Shown: in pieces, positions 52,459 through 61,358 of the stretch
How the letters are laid out: each line of letters begins with the position of its first letter
Numbering within the stretch: the stretch's first letter is position 1
NCBI GenBank assembly: GCA_014649355.1
Contig: BMSW01000010.1
Span: forward strand, 62,001 to 126,000
Reading direction: 5' to 3'
Source of the DNA: Streptomyces althioticus
Lineage (GTDB): Bacteria; Actinomycetota; Actinomycetes; Streptomycetales; Streptomycetaceae
Length of the DNA: 64,000 bases
Program-made: the position numbers and the translations under genes
The notes under the pieces: generated by a model
Told to the model about the DNA's origin: nothing
The model's database searches: none
Seen by the model: only the letters and a program-made list of their open reading frames with translations

Positions 52459-55400
52459 TCACGTCTCCGCCACGAACGGCTGCTCGGTCCAGATGATCTT
52501 GCCGGTCGCCGTGTGGCGGGTCCCCCACCTGTGGGCCAGCTGGGCCACGATCATCAGGCCGCGGCCGCCCTCGTCCGTGGTGCGGGCGTGGCGGGGGCGG
52601 GGTGACGTCCCGCTGCCGTCGGTGACCTCGCAGATCAGGGCGCGGTCGCGGATGAGCCGTAGGGAGACCGGCCCGGAGGCGTGCCGGATCGCGTTGGTGA
52701 CCAGCTCGCTGACGATGAGTTCCGTGGTGAAGGCGAGGTCGTCCAGGCCCCACTCCGTCAGCTGCCGTACGGCGGCCGTGCGGGCGGTGCCGACGGCCTC
52801 GGGGTCGCTGGGCAGGTCCCAGGAGGCGACCCGGTCCACCGGCAGCGCGCGGGTGCGGGCGAGCAGCAGCGCCGCGTCGTCCGGCGGCGGCCCGGTGAGC
52901 AGGGTGTCGACCACGCCCCGCCCGATCTCCCGCAGGGTGGGGCGGGGCACGGCGAGGGCGGCGCCCAGCCGGGCGATCCCCTCGTCGATGTCCCGGTCCT
53001 GGGTCTCGACCAGTCCGTCGGTGTAGAACGCCAGCAGGCTGCCCTCGGCCAGTTCCCGCTCGCACGACTCGAAGGTCAGGTAGCCGAGCCCCAGCGGCGG
53101 CCCGGCCGGCAGGTCCATGACCTCGACCGTGCCGTCCGGGCCGACGAGGACGGGCGGGAGATGGCCGGCCCGGGCCATCGAGCACCGCCCGCTGACCGGG
53201 TCGTACACGGCGTACAGGCACGTCGCGCCGAGGAACGCGGACCCCGCGGCGGCGGGCTCGTGGTCGTCGTGGGCGCCCATCAGCCCGATGACCAGGTCGT
53301 CGAGGTGGGCGAGGAGTTCGTCGGGCGGCATGTCGAGGTTGGCGAGGGTGCGCACGGCCGTGCGCAGGCGCCCCATGGTCGCGGCGGCGTCCATGCCGTG
53401 TCCGACGACGTCGCCGACGACGAGGGCGACGCGCGAGCCGGACAGCGGGATGACGTCGAACCAGTCGCCGCCGACGCCGTTCGGGGCGTCGGCCGGCTGG
53501 TACCAGGACGCCACGTCCACCGCGGAGCCGCCGGTGAGCGCCTGCGGCAGCAGCGCCTGCTGCATGGCGCGGGCCGCGGTCCGCTCGCGGGTGTAGCGGC
53601 GGGCGTTGTCGACGGCCACCGCGGCGCGGGAGACGATCTCCTCGGCGAGCCGCACGTCGTCGTCGCCGAAGGGCCCGGACCGTTCGGTGCGGGCGAAGGT
53701 CGCCACGCCGAGGGTGACGCCCCGGGCCCGGACGGGCACGACCATCAGGGAGGCGTAGCCGTACTTGATGATGGACGCGCCGATCGAGGGGTCCTCGGTG
53801 ACCCACGGGCTGGCCTCGCGGTCGAGGGTGCGTTCGACGAGGGTGCGGCTCTCCCTGAGACAGCGGGTGACGGGCGAGGAGGGGGCGCGCCGGACGGCCT
53901 CCCCGAGGGCGAGGCTTCCGCCGCGGCCGCCCTCCCGCGCGGACGCCTGCCCTGCCCGGCGGATGACCGGGGACAGGCCGACGGGTCCGGGCGCGGGTTC
54001 CTCGCCGCGCATCACGGTGTCCAGCAGGTCCACGGCGACGAAGTCGGCCACGGTGGGCACGGCCTCGTCGGCGAGTTCCTGCGCGGTGCGGCGGACGTCG
54101 AGGGTGCTGCCGATGCGGGCGCCGACGTCGTTCAGCAGGGCGAGTCGGCTCTGGGCCCGGTGCCGCTCGGTGACGTCGACGACCATGTACAGGACACCGA
54201 CGACGGTGTCGTGCCGGTCGGTGACGCCGAAGAACGACACGGAGACCGTGCGGGCGTCCTTGGGCTCCTCCTCCTCGCTGCGGAACTCCCAGTCCATGAG
54301 GGGCTCGCCGGTCTCCAGCACGCGCCGCATCTGCTCCTCGAAGCGCCGGTACTGCGGGGTGGGCTTGAGTTCGGTGAGGCGCCGGCCGATGCGCCGCTCC
54401 AGGGGGATCAGCCGGGCGAGCGGTTCGTTCACCCACACGTACCGCAGGTCCGTGTCGAGCATGGCCAGGCCGACGGGCGCGCGGGTGAGGAAGGGGGTGA
54501 GCACCACGGAGCTGGTGCCTCCGCCGGGCATCCGCCAGAAGGCGCGCTTCGGCGGCCGCCCTACGTACCGGCCGAAGACGAGCGCGGCGACCGTGGCGGC
54601 GATCACGCCCGGGACCATCTCGTAGACGCTCGTCTCGAGCGGGCCGAGCAGCGGGTTGACCCAGTCCCACGCCAGGACCGTGCCGGCGCCGGCGACGATG
54701 CCGGCCATGGCGCCGGCCGAGGTCATCCGCGGCCAGTACAGCGAGAGCAGCACGACCGGGCCGAACGCGGCGCCGAACCCTGCCCAGGCCTCGGCGACGA
54801 TGTTCAGCAGCCCGCCGCCTCTGAGGGCGATCACGTACGCCACCACGATGACCAGGACGACGGTGGCGCGTCCCACCCAGACCAGCACCCGGTCGGGGGC
54901 CCTGCGGTGGAGGAAGGCCCGGTAGAAGTCCTCGGTGAGGGCCACTGAGGACACCAGCAGCTGGCTGTCCGCGGTGGACACGATGGCGGCCAGCACCGCG
55001 ATCAGTATGATCCCGGCGATCCACGGGTCGAGCAGCAGACGGCTGAGCGCGATGTAGACGGTGTCCGGGGAGGACAGCGCCGGGGTCAGCTCGCCGATGC
55101 CGGCGAGGCCCACGAGGGTGGCGCCGGTGAGGACGAGGACCACCCAGGCGGTGCCGATGCGGCGGGCGGCGGGGACGTCCCGGGTGCTGCGGATGCTCAT
55201 GAAGCGGGCCAGGATGTGCGGCTGGCCGAAGTAGCCGAGCCCCCAGGCGAGCAGCGAGATGATCGCCACCATGCCGAGCGGCCCCTCGGCCGTCCAGGAC
55301 TCCGCCGAGTACGCGACGCGGGAGCTGAACTCGCGCAGTGCGGGCTGTCTGCCGTCGAGGGCCTCCCCGAGGGCGCCGAAGCCGCCGAGGCGCGCGATCG

Positions 55401-56016
55401 CGACGGCGGGCAGCACGACCAGGCCGAGCAGCATCAGCGAGGCCTGCAGCACGTGCGTGAGGCTCACCGCGAGGAAGCCGCCCAGGCACGAGTAGATGAC
55501 GATCAGCAGCCCGGTGAGGGTGACGCCGACGGTGAAGCGCAGGTCGAAGACGGTCTCGAACAGCAGCCCGCCCGCCACCAGGCCGCTGGCGACGTACACG
55601 GTGAAGAAGACCAGGGTGACCGCGGCGGAGACCAGCCGCAGCATGCGGGTGCGGTCCTCGAACCGCTCCTCCAGATACCCGGACAGGGTCACCGCGTTGC
55701 CGGCGCGCTCCGTGTAGGTGCGCAGGCGCGGCGCGACGAACAGCCAGTTGAGGTACGTGCCGACGGCCAGCCCGACGGGGAGCCACACGGAGCCGAGCCC
55801 GGCCGCGTAGACGGCGCCGGGCAGCGCCAGGAACAGCCAGCCGGACATGTCGCTGGCGCCCGCGGACAGCGCGGCGACCCAGGGGCCGAAGCGGCGGCCG
55901 CCGAGGGCGAAGTCCTCGAAGGTGTGCGTGCGCGTGTAGGCCCGGATCCCCGTCCCGATCAGGGCGAGCACGTACAGGACGAACGTGGCGACGATCGGCG
56001 CGCTCAGCTGGAACAT
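52459..56016 (-). CDS. Sodium/solute symporter fused to PAS-GAF-SpoIIE phosphatase-HATPase
   Basis: A single frame of 1185 residues. Residues 1 to about 480 are a PutP-like sodium:solute symporter with about 13 spans (GGRRFGPWVAALSAGASDMSGWLFLALPGAVY; LLAWGLGYFGQPHILARFMSIRS; AAIVSTADSQLLVSSVALTEDFYR, the Na+/proline-symporter signature). Then a PAS domain (about 500-625), a GAF domain (about 640-805), a SpoIIE/PP2C phosphatase (about 810-1050; GGDWFDV and GDVVGHG metal motifs intact, FYTDGLVE, DDAALL) and a HATPase domain (about 1070-1180; SELVTNAIRHA, GRGLMIV). The layout suggests transport-coupled control of a SigB-type partner-switching module. No STAS or sigma gene is adjacent. Confidence 0.9.
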   Translation of the reverse strand: MFQLSAPIVATFVLYVLALIGTGIRAYTRTHTFEDFALGGRRFGPWVAALSAGASDMSGWLFLALPGAVYAAGLGSVWLPVGLAVGTYLNWLFVAPRLRTYTERAGNAVTLSGYLEERFEDRTRMLRLVSAAVTLVFFTVYVASGLVAGGLLFETVFDLRFTVGVTLTGLLIVIYSCLGGFLAVSLTHVLQASLMLLGLVVLPAVAIARLGGFGALGEALDGRQPALREFSSRVAYSAESWTAEGPLGMVAIISLLAWGLGYFGQPHILARFMSIRSTRDVPAARRIGTAWVVLVLTGATLVGLAGIGELTPALSSPDTVYIALSRLLLDPWIAGIILIAVLAAIVSTADSQLLVSSVALTEDFYRAFLHRRAPDRVLVWVGRATVVLVIVVAYVIALRGGGLLNIVAEAWAGFGAAFGPVVLLSLYWPRMTSAGAMAGIVAGAGTVLAWDWVNPLLGPLETSVYEMVPGVIAATVAALVFGRYVGRPPKRAFWRMPGGGTSSVVLTPFLTRAPVGLAMLDTDLRYVWVNEPLARLIPLERRIGRRLTELKPTPQYRRFEEQMRRVLETGEPLMDWEFRSEEEEPKDARTVSVSFFGVTDRHDTVVGVLYMVVDVTERHRAQSRLALLNDVGARIGSTLDVRRTAQELADEAVPTVADFVAVDLLDTVMRGEEPAPGPVGLSPVIRRAGQASAREGGRGGSLALGEAVRRAPSSPVTRCLRESRTLVERTLDREASPWVTEDPSIGASIIKYGYASLMVVPVRARGVTLGVATFARTERSGPFGDDDVRLAEEIVSRAAVAVDNARRYTRERTAARAMQQALLPQALTGGSAVDVASWYQPADAPNGVGGDWFDVIPLSGSRVALVVGDVVGHGMDAAATMGRLRTAVRTLANLDMPPDELLAHLDDLVIGLMGAHDDHEPAAAGSAFLGATCLYAVYDPVSGRCSMARAGHLPPVLVGPDGTVEVMDLPAGPPLGLGYLTFESCERELAEGSLLAFYTDGLVETQDRDIDEGIARLGAALAVPRPTLREIGRGVVDTLLTGPPPDDAALLLARTRALPVDRVASWDLPSDPEAVGTARTAAVRQLTEWGLDDLAFTTELIVSELVTNAIRHASGPVSLRLIRDRALICEVTDGSGTSPRPRHARTTDEGGRGLMIVAQLAHRWGTRHTATGKIIWTEQPFVAET

Positions 56017-56135
56017 GTGGTCCTCGCCCGGAAGTCCCGCGATACGCGGCACACCCTCGGTCCGGCGGGCAAAACATGACTTCGGCGCCAAATCTACTCA
56101 GGTCAGGCCGTCCCAACCAGGGGAACGCCTGCGCC

Positions 56136-56173
56136 GGGACCTCCGGCCGTGCGCCGGCGGGGACCTTCGGCCC
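56136..56173. promoter_or_regulatory. Tandem DosR/OsdR-like boxes between the symporter fusion and a USP gene
   Basis: GGGACCTCCGGCCG (56136-56149, one mismatch) and GGGACCTTCGGCCC (56160-56173, perfect) lie 24 bp apart, 99 bp before the USP start at 56272 and 120-144 bp before the divergent symporter-fusion start at 56016. The second 14-mer is identical to that at 63358. Confidence 0.7.
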
Positions 56174-56271
56174 CTCGGCCGTACGGCGGAGGACCCATGC
56201 GGGAGGCGCCGGGCCGGGGGAAGGTGGCGGGAGAAGCAGCGGGGGACGGCACGGGAGCACGTGGAGGCACG

Positions 56272-57147
56272 ATGGCCGGAGTGGTGGTCGTCGGAGTGGA
56301 CGGGTCGGCGTCGGCCCTGGCCGCGGTGGAGACGGCGGCGCGGGAGGCGCGGCTGCGGAACGCGGCGCTGAAGGTGGTGCACGCGTTCATGTGGCCCGCG
56401 ATGCACGTCCCGTTGGATCCCTCGCCGCTCGGCCCGCCCGAGGGCGGCCTGCGGACCATGGTGGAGCGGCTGCTGGCGGAGGGCGTGGAGCGCGCCGAGG
56501 ACACCGCGCCCGGGGTGGAGGTGACCGGCTCGGTGGTGACGGGCGAGGCGCTCACCGTTCTGGAGGCCCAGTCCCGGGCCGCCGAGCTGGTGGTGGTCGG
56601 GTCGCGCGGCATGGGCGGTTTCGTCGGCCTGATGGTGGGCTCCACGGCCGTACATCTGGCGGCGCACGGACGGTGTCCGGTGCTCGTGGTGCGCGGCGAC
56701 GTGCGCACGGAGGGCCCCGTGGTGGTGGGCGTCGACGGCTCCGCCCCCGGCGAGCGGGCGGTGGACTTCGCCTTCCGGGAGGCGGAGTCGCGCGGGACGA
56801 CGCTGGTGGCGGTGCACGCCTGGACCGCGTGGAACGCGCCCGTGCCGGAGCCTCAGGACCCCGCGGAGCCGTACGCGAGCCCGCCGGGCGCCCTCGCGGA
56901 GGCGGAGGAACGGCTGCTGGCGGAGGCGCTGGCGGGCCACCGCGAACTGCACCCCGGCGTCGTGGTGGAGCCGAGGGTGGTCCACGGCCCCACCCGCGAG
57001 GCTCTCATCGAGGCCGGCCGGGGCGCCCAGCTGACGGTGGTCGGCGCGCGGGGGCGCGGCGGCTTCACGGGTCTGCTGCTGGGGTCGGTCAGCCAGGCGC
57101 TGCTGCACCACGCGCCGTCGCCGGTGGCGGTGGTGCGGGGCGGATAG
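56272..57147 (+). CDS. Tandem-domain universal stress protein (291 aa)
   Basis: The ATG at 56272 follows GTGGAGG. Domain 1 begins VVVVGVDGSASALAAVETAA with VVVGSRGMGGFVGLMVGSTAVHLAAHGRCPVLVV. Domain 2 begins PVVVGVDGSAPGERAVDFAFREAES and ends LTVVGARGRGGFTGLLLGSVSQALLHHAPSPVAVVRGG. Both ATP-binding loops are intact. It is divergent from the symporter fusion and convergent with the rhodanese gene. Its promoter region contains two DosR-like boxes, which makes it a good candidate for a hypoxia or redox regulon. Confidence 0.92.
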   Translation: MAGVVVVGVDGSASALAAVETAAREARLRNAALKVVHAFMWPAMHVPLDPSPLGPPEGGLRTMVERLLAEGVERAEDTAPGVEVTGSVVTGEALTVLEAQSRAAELVVVGSRGMGGFVGLMVGSTAVHLAAHGRCPVLVVRGDVRTEGPVVVGVDGSAPGERAVDFAFREAESRGTTLVAVHAWTAWNAPVPEPQDPAEPYASPPGALAEAEERLLAEALAGHRELHPGVVVEPRVVHGPTREALIEAGRGAQLTVVGARGRGGFTGLLLGSVSQALLHHAPSPVAVVRGG

Positions 57148-57192
57148 CCCCTCCGCGTCCCGCGCCGGGCCCGGACGTCCCTCTGTGAGACC

Positions 57193-57780
57193 TCAGTTGC
57201 CTCGAAGCGCGGCGAGGGCGCCCTCGAGGTTCGTGCCGCGCGGGCGGTTGTGGGGCAGCTTGCCGAGGACCACGGCCATGCCGCAGGTGTCGGTGAGGGC
57301 GGAGAAGACCAGCCCGCCCGCGATGGCCGCGGAGAGGAGCTGGAACGCCGGGTGCACCAGCAGGCCGAGCACCAGACCGAGCAGCACCAGGGTGCCGGCG
57401 GTGAAGCGCACCTGCCGCTCCATGCCCCACACCGCGCGGGTGTCGCAGGCCGCGGGACGCTCCAGGTTCTGGCCCTCGGCCGCCCAGGCGTTGGTGCCGC
57501 CGGCGAGGGTGGCGGCGGGCACGCCGGCGGCGGCGATGGTCCCGGACGCCTTCTCCGAGCGCGCCCCGGAGGCGCACACGACGAGGAGGTCGCCGCGCCC
57601 GGCGGCCTGCCGGATCTCGGGCAGGGCGCGCTTGACCTGGTCCAGGGGGACGTTCACCGCGCCGGGCAGGTGCCCGGTGGCGTACTCGGCGGGGGTGCGG
57701 ACGTCGATGACGGTGAAGCCGTCCAGGCGGGCGGCGGCCTGGGCGACGGTGAGGGTGTCCGGGGTGACGGGGGTGGTCAT
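57193..57780 (-). CDS. YgaP-type membrane-anchored rhodanese
   Basis: 195 residues from the ATG at 57780. The rhodanese domain is at about residues 8-108 with the active loop LLVVCASGARSEKA (Cys at about residue 70). A two-span DUF2892-like hairpin follows (QVRFTAGTLVLLGLVLGLLVHPAFQLLSAAIAGGLVFSALTDTCGMAVVLGKLP). E. coli YgaP has the same plan. It transfers sulfane sulfur at the membrane. It is divergent from the CstR-type gene, and a TACCCC-AC-GGGGTA operator sits in the shared gap, so the repressor probably controls it. Confidence 0.92.
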   Translation of the reverse strand: MTTPVTPDTLTVAQAAARLDGFTVIDVRTPAEYATGHLPGAVNVPLDQVKRALPEIRQAAGRGDLLVVCASGARSEKASGTIAAAGVPAATLAGGTNAWAAEGQNLERPAACDTRAVWGMERQVRFTAGTLVLLGLVLGLLVHPAFQLLSAAIAGGLVFSALTDTCGMAVVLGKLPHNRPRGTNLEGALAALRGN

Positions 57781-57860
57781 GGCGGGTGTGTGATCCTTCT
57801 CTGTCGGCGATCGGTGGGGGGTGGCGGTCGGTCGACGTAACGGCGGAAGCGGACGTAGAG

Positions 57861-57874
57861 TACCCCACGGGGTA
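57861..57874. promoter_or_regulatory. CsoR/CstR operator 1
   Basis: TACCCC-AC-GGGGTA, a 6-2-6 inverted repeat in the divergent gap between the YgaP-type gene and the CstR-type gene. The same architecture recurs at 61359 and 61394. CsoR-family operators are of this G-tract kind. Confidence 0.85.
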
Positions 57875-57892
57875 TTTCGTCAGGGAGTGGTC

Positions 57893-58189
57893 GTGGACTT
57901 GGATCTCGCGGGCGCGGAGCTGAAATCCGTGCTGAACAGGCTGCGCCGGGCGCAGGGGCAGATCTCCGGCGTGATCCGGATGATCGAGGAGGGGCGCGAC
58001 TGCGAGGACGTGATCACCCAGCTCGCGGCGGCCTCCCGCGCTCTGGACCGGGCCGGTTTCGCGATCATCGCGACGGGCCTGCAGAAGTGCGTGGCGGACA
58101 TCGAGTCCGGCCGCGCGAACGGGGAGAACGGCGAGAGCGCGGAGCAGATGCGGGCCCGGCTGGAGAAGCTGTTCCTCTCACTGGCGTGA
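57893..58189 (+). CDS. CsoR/CstR-family repressor, probably persulfide-sensing
   Basis: 98 residues from a GTG at 57893 (GGGAG 5 bases upstream; a GTG at 57887 is possible). It is the all-helical DUF156 fold. Cys37 and Cys66 are 29 residues apart, as in CsoR (Cys36, Cys65). But the residue 25 after the first Cys, which is the copper-ligand His of CsoR, is Gly62 here. That argues against copper sensing and for the CstR type, in which two cysteines react with sulfane sulfur to form a per- or polysulfide bridge and release DNA. The gene neighbourhood (three rhodanese-related proteins and TauE) agrees. Confidence 0.9.
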   Translation: MDLDLAGAELKSVLNRLRRAQGQISGVIRMIEEGRDCEDVITQLAAASRALDRAGFAIIATGLQKCVADIESGRANGENGESAEQMRARLEKLFLSLA

Positions 58190-58793
58190 CGCGTGTGAGC
58201 CCGCGGCGCGTCCACGGCGGACGGCCTCGACGGCAGCGGGGCACGGCGGGCTGCCGGAGAGCTTCGCCGCCGTCCGCAGACGGTACGAGACTTGGCACCG
58301 GCGCGCGGGAGCAGTGCCGCGAGGGGCTGTTGACGCCCACGGGGCCGCCGCACGCGAACGGTGGGCGACACCACGGCGTCACCGTAAGAGCTTGGCCGCA
58401 ACGTGCCACTTGGAAGCCGCGCGGACAACTGCTGCCTGCCCGACGCATCGCGTAGGGCGACCGATGGGCCGACGACCGCCCCGTCCGGCGTGCGACGCCC
58501 GCGAGACCGCTCTGCGCGCACGTCCGGCGGCCTCTCGACGACACCGCGTCGGCCGGAAGCAACACCGCGAGGGCCTGGCGCGGCGCGCCGCGCGAGAGCC
58601 TCCCCCACAACCACCGGTCGCCCCATGCGCCGAGCACGGAGGCCGAAGGGCCCGCCGCGGGTCCGCCGACGCCTGCGAAAGGGCTCCACGCCCGCGCCTG
58701 GCGGTCTGAAGACGGCACCGCGAAGACCCCACGCAGTGCGCCGGCGCATCTCGTGACGCCCGCTGGACCGCGTCCCGCACCCGCCCGGCCGCC
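58190..58793. other. About 600 bases with no convincing gene
   Basis: Frames are open on both strands only because of G+C. Translations are Arg/Pro/Ala-rich with no domain, codon bias looks flat, and words like GCGAGAGCC and GCGAAGACC recur irregularly. It separates the CstR gene from the convergent TauE gene. It might be a decayed gene or spacer DNA. Confidence 0.5.
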
Positions 58794-59546
58794 TCACGAC
58801 GTCACCGCGTCGATCAGCATGACCGCGGCCACCGCCAGCAGCGTGACCGCGAAAGTGCGGCGCAGCGCGCTGCCGGAGAGCTTGGCCGACAGCCGTCGGC
58901 CGTCCAGCGCACCGAGCACGGCAGCCCCCGTGAAGGGCCCGACGACGCTCCAGTCGAGCCCCTCCAGCGTGTCGGCGCGCAGAAGCAGCGCGGCGAGGGC
59001 GTTGACGGTGATGACGAGCAGGCTGGTGCCGACCGCCTCGCGCATCCGCAGTCCGACGCCGTGCACCAGGGCCGGTACGGCGAGGAAGCCGCCGCCGACG
59101 CCGAGAACGCCGGTGACCGTGCCGAGCCCCGCTCCCGCGCCGGCCGCCCTTCCCGGCCGCGGGGGTCCGGCGGGCGGTTCGTCGGGCGGGGTGCCGCGGA
59201 GCATGCGGAGTGCGGCGACGGCAGCCACGACGGCGAAGCCGGCCGTCAGCGCGGCCGCGGGCAGGTGGCCGGAGAGGCCGGCGCCCAGCATGGCGGGGCC
59301 GATGCCGGCGGCCGCAAAGAGCAGCCCGGTACGCAGCCGTACGTGTCCGTCGCGGCTGTGCGCGAGCAGCGCGCTGAACGAGGTGACGGCCACGATCAGC
59401 AGGCTCGCGGTGGTGGCCGCGACCGGGGAGAGGCCGAGCAGGTAGATCAGGGCGGGGACGGCGAGGATGCTGCCGCCGCCTCCGAGGGCGCCGAGCGCGA
59501 GGCCGGTCAGCGCCCCGGCGGCCAGGGCGAGGAGGAGCAGGCTCAC
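58794..59546 (-). CDS. TauE/SafE-family sulfite/sulfur-anion exporter
   Basis: 250 residues from a GTG at 59546. There are about eight spans in two repeated halves, each with the family's glycine-rich opening: GALTGLALGALGGGGSILAVPALIYLLGL in the first and GTVTGVLGVGGGFLAVPALVHGVGL in the second. It probably exports sulfite, thiosulfate or a related anion produced by persulfide oxidation. The start overlaps the end of the rhodanese gene by four bases (GTGA), so translation is coupled. It is the last gene of the minus-strand sulfur operon. Confidence 0.9.
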   Translation of the reverse strand: MSLLLLALAAGALTGLALGALGGGGSILAVPALIYLLGLSPVAATTASLLIVAVTSFSALLAHSRDGHVRLRTGLLFAAAGIGPAMLGAGLSGHLPAAALTAGFAVVAAVAALRMLRGTPPDEPPAGPPRPGRAAGAGAGLGTVTGVLGVGGGFLAVPALVHGVGLRMREAVGTSLLVITVNALAALLLRADTLEGLDWSVVGPFTGAAVLGALDGRRLSAKLSGSALRRTFAVTLLAVAAVMLIDAVTS

Positions 59547-59944
59547 GAGACGCTGCCGTCCCCGCCGTGCGCGTCGACGACCGGCAGTCCGGCGTCCGCC
59601 CAGTCCCGCATGCCGCCGGTCACGTCCACGGCGTCGGCGCCGCGCTCGGCGAGCAGGGCGGCGGCCTGCCGGGAGCGGTTGCCCGACCGGCAGACGACGA
59701 CCAGGGGCATCCCCTGGGCGGCGTCGGGGAGCGGCGCCCCCGCGGCGAGGGCGGACAGCGGAAGGTGGACGGCCCGGGGGGCGTGCCCGGCCTGCCATTC
59801 GTGGAGTTCGCGGACGTCGAGCAGGACGGCGTCGGCGCTCGTGCCGGCCGCGGCCCCGTGTCCGGTGCGTGCGGCGGCCTCGGGGACGCCGACGCGTCCG
59901 GGGGCGTACCGCTGGTGTGGTGCGTCGGCCATGTCGTCTCTCAT
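59543..59944 (-). CDS. Single-domain rhodanese
   Basis: 133 residues (ATG at 59944; an ATG at 59932 is the alternative). The rhodanese fold has the active-site loop VVVCRSGNRSRQAAALL (Cys about residue 93) and the CH2A-like VLLDVRELHEWQAGHAPRAVHLPL. It is soluble. It carries sulfane sulfur between the dioxygenase-like protein and acceptors. It is the middle gene of the operon: 19 bases after the MBL-rhodanese stop and overlapping the TauE start. Confidence 0.9.
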   Translation of the reverse strand: MRDDMADAPHQRYAPGRVGVPEAAARTGHGAAAGTSADAVLLDVRELHEWQAGHAPRAVHLPLSALAAGAPLPDAAQGMPLVVVCRSGNRSRQAAALLAERGADAVDVTGGMRDWADAGLPVVDAHGGDGSVS

Positions 59945-59963
59945 GCGTGCGTACGCCGGTCGC

Positions 59964-61334
59964 TCAGGACGTGCGGACGGTGAGTCCTGCCTCGCCGGCC
60001 CGGTCGAAGGGGTCGTCCACCGCGACGACGTCACGGCCGGACGCGTCCAGCAGGGAGGCGGCGACGGCGGCGCGCAGGCCGCTGCCGCAGTGCACCCACA
60101 CCTGCCCGTCGGGCACCTCCCGCAGCCGGCCGTGCAGTTCGTGGACCGGGATGTGGACGGACCCGTCGACCTGTCCGCGCGCCCGCTCGGAGGCGCGCCG
60201 CACGTCGAGCACGACGATCCCCTCGGCCGGGTACCGCCGCGCCAGGTCGGCGAAGGTCGCGCGGGGGAAGGAGGCGGGGGTCCCGCCGGGGCGCAGCCAG
60301 TCGGCGGGGCCGCCGACGGCCGCGGCGGCGGGCCGGTCGATGCCGACGCGGGCCAGTTCCCGCTGTGCGTCCGCGAGCTGGGCGGGCGTCTCGGCGAGCA
60401 GGGTGACCGGCTTGCCCCACGGGATCAGCCAGGCGAGATAGGTGGCGAGCTGCCCCTCCGCCTCGACGTTGTAGGTCCCGGCCACGTGTCCGGAGGCGAA
60501 GGCGACGCGGTTGCGCAGGTCGACGACCCACTCCCCCGCCGCGAGCCGCGCGGCGATCTCGTCGGGGTCGGCGACGGCCGGCGGGGTGAGGTCGAGGGGC
60601 GCGGGGCCGGCGGCGTTGAGCGGGCCCATGTGCGCGTAGTAGGCGGGGACGTCGTCCAGCCCGGCCAGCAGACCGGCGACGAACGTGTCGGCGTCCGGGG
60701 CGGTGAGCGCCTCGTTGGACGTCTTCTCCTTGCCGATCGTGGTGCTGTCGCCCTCCTGCTGGGAGGACGAGCAGAAGCTGCCGAAGCCGTGGGTGGGCAG
60801 CACGGCGGCCTCGTCGGGGAGTTCGCCGGCGAGGCGGTGGGCGGAGGCGTGCTGGGCGCGGGCGAGCTGCTCGGTCAGCCGGGGCTCGACCAGGTCGGGG
60901 CGTCCGACGGTGCCGATCAGCAGGGAGCCCCCGGTGAACACCGCGACGGCGGTGCCGTTCTCCTCCAGCGCGTACGCGGTGTGGTGCGGGGTGTGGCCGG
61001 GGGTGGCGAGCGCGCGCAGCACCAGGCCGGAGTCCTCGTCGACGGCGGTGAGGTCACCGTCGCGCACGGGGACGCAGGGGAAGGAGACCCGCGCGTCGGC
61101 GGGGACCAGGTAGGACGCTCCGGTGAGCCGGGCGAGTTCGAGTCCGCCGGTGACGTAGTCGTTGTGCACGTGGGTCTCGGCGACGTACGCGATGCGCACC
61201 CCGCGCCGGGCGGCCGCGGCGATCACCCGGTCGATGTCGCGCGGCGGGTCGACGGCCACGGCCGTACGAGTGCCGCCCGCCAGGTAGCCGCGGTTGCCGA
61301 GTCCCGGCACCTCGATGGTGTCCACGAAGAACAC
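59964..61334 (-). CDS. Persulfide-dioxygenase-like MBL protein fused to two rhodanese domains
   Basis: 456 residues from a GTG at 61334 (AAGGAG 6 bases upstream). The N-terminal 230 residues are an ETHE1-like metallo-hydrolase: AETHVHNDYVTGG (metal ligands), LATPGHTPHHTAYALE, and FTGGSLLIGTVGRPDL, where the Asp of the usual GD motif is replaced by Gly. Rhodanese 1 (about 265-350) has no Cys at its active position (VTLLAETPAQLADA). Rhodanese 2 (about 365-450) has the intact loop VWVHCGSGLRAAVA. It probably oxidises or senses persulfide, with rhodanese 2 as sulfur donor. Two operators lie 25 and 60 bases upstream. Confidence 0.9.
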   Translation of the reverse strand: MFFVDTIEVPGLGNRGYLAGGTRTAVAVDPPRDIDRVIAAAARRGVRIAYVAETHVHNDYVTGGLELARLTGASYLVPADARVSFPCVPVRDGDLTAVDEDSGLVLRALATPGHTPHHTAYALEENGTAVAVFTGGSLLIGTVGRPDLVEPRLTEQLARAQHASAHRLAGELPDEAAVLPTHGFGSFCSSSQQEGDSTTIGKEKTSNEALTAPDADTFVAGLLAGLDDVPAYYAHMGPLNAAGPAPLDLTPPAVADPDEIAARLAAGEWVVDLRNRVAFASGHVAGTYNVEAEGQLATYLAWLIPWGKPVTLLAETPAQLADAQRELARVGIDRPAAAAVGGPADWLRPGGTPASFPRATFADLARRYPAEGIVVLDVRRASERARGQVDGSVHIPVHELHGRLREVPDGQVWVHCGSGLRAAVAASLLDASGRDVVAVDDPFDRAGEAGLTVRTS

Positions 61335-61358
61335 GTGTCTCTCCTTCCCGTGGTGAAT

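Noticed and set aside
51359..56260. A 1633-codon open frame on the minus strand across the symporter-phosphatase region
   Set aside because: It is a different minus-strand frame from the real fusion gene and translates to Arg/Pro/Gly-rich sequence without motifs.
58250..58740. Degenerate repeat array or CRISPR-like structure
   Set aside because: Related words (GCGAGAGCC, GCGAGGGCC, GCGAAGACC) recur at spacings of about 33 to 130 bases, not at a regular period, and differ too much.
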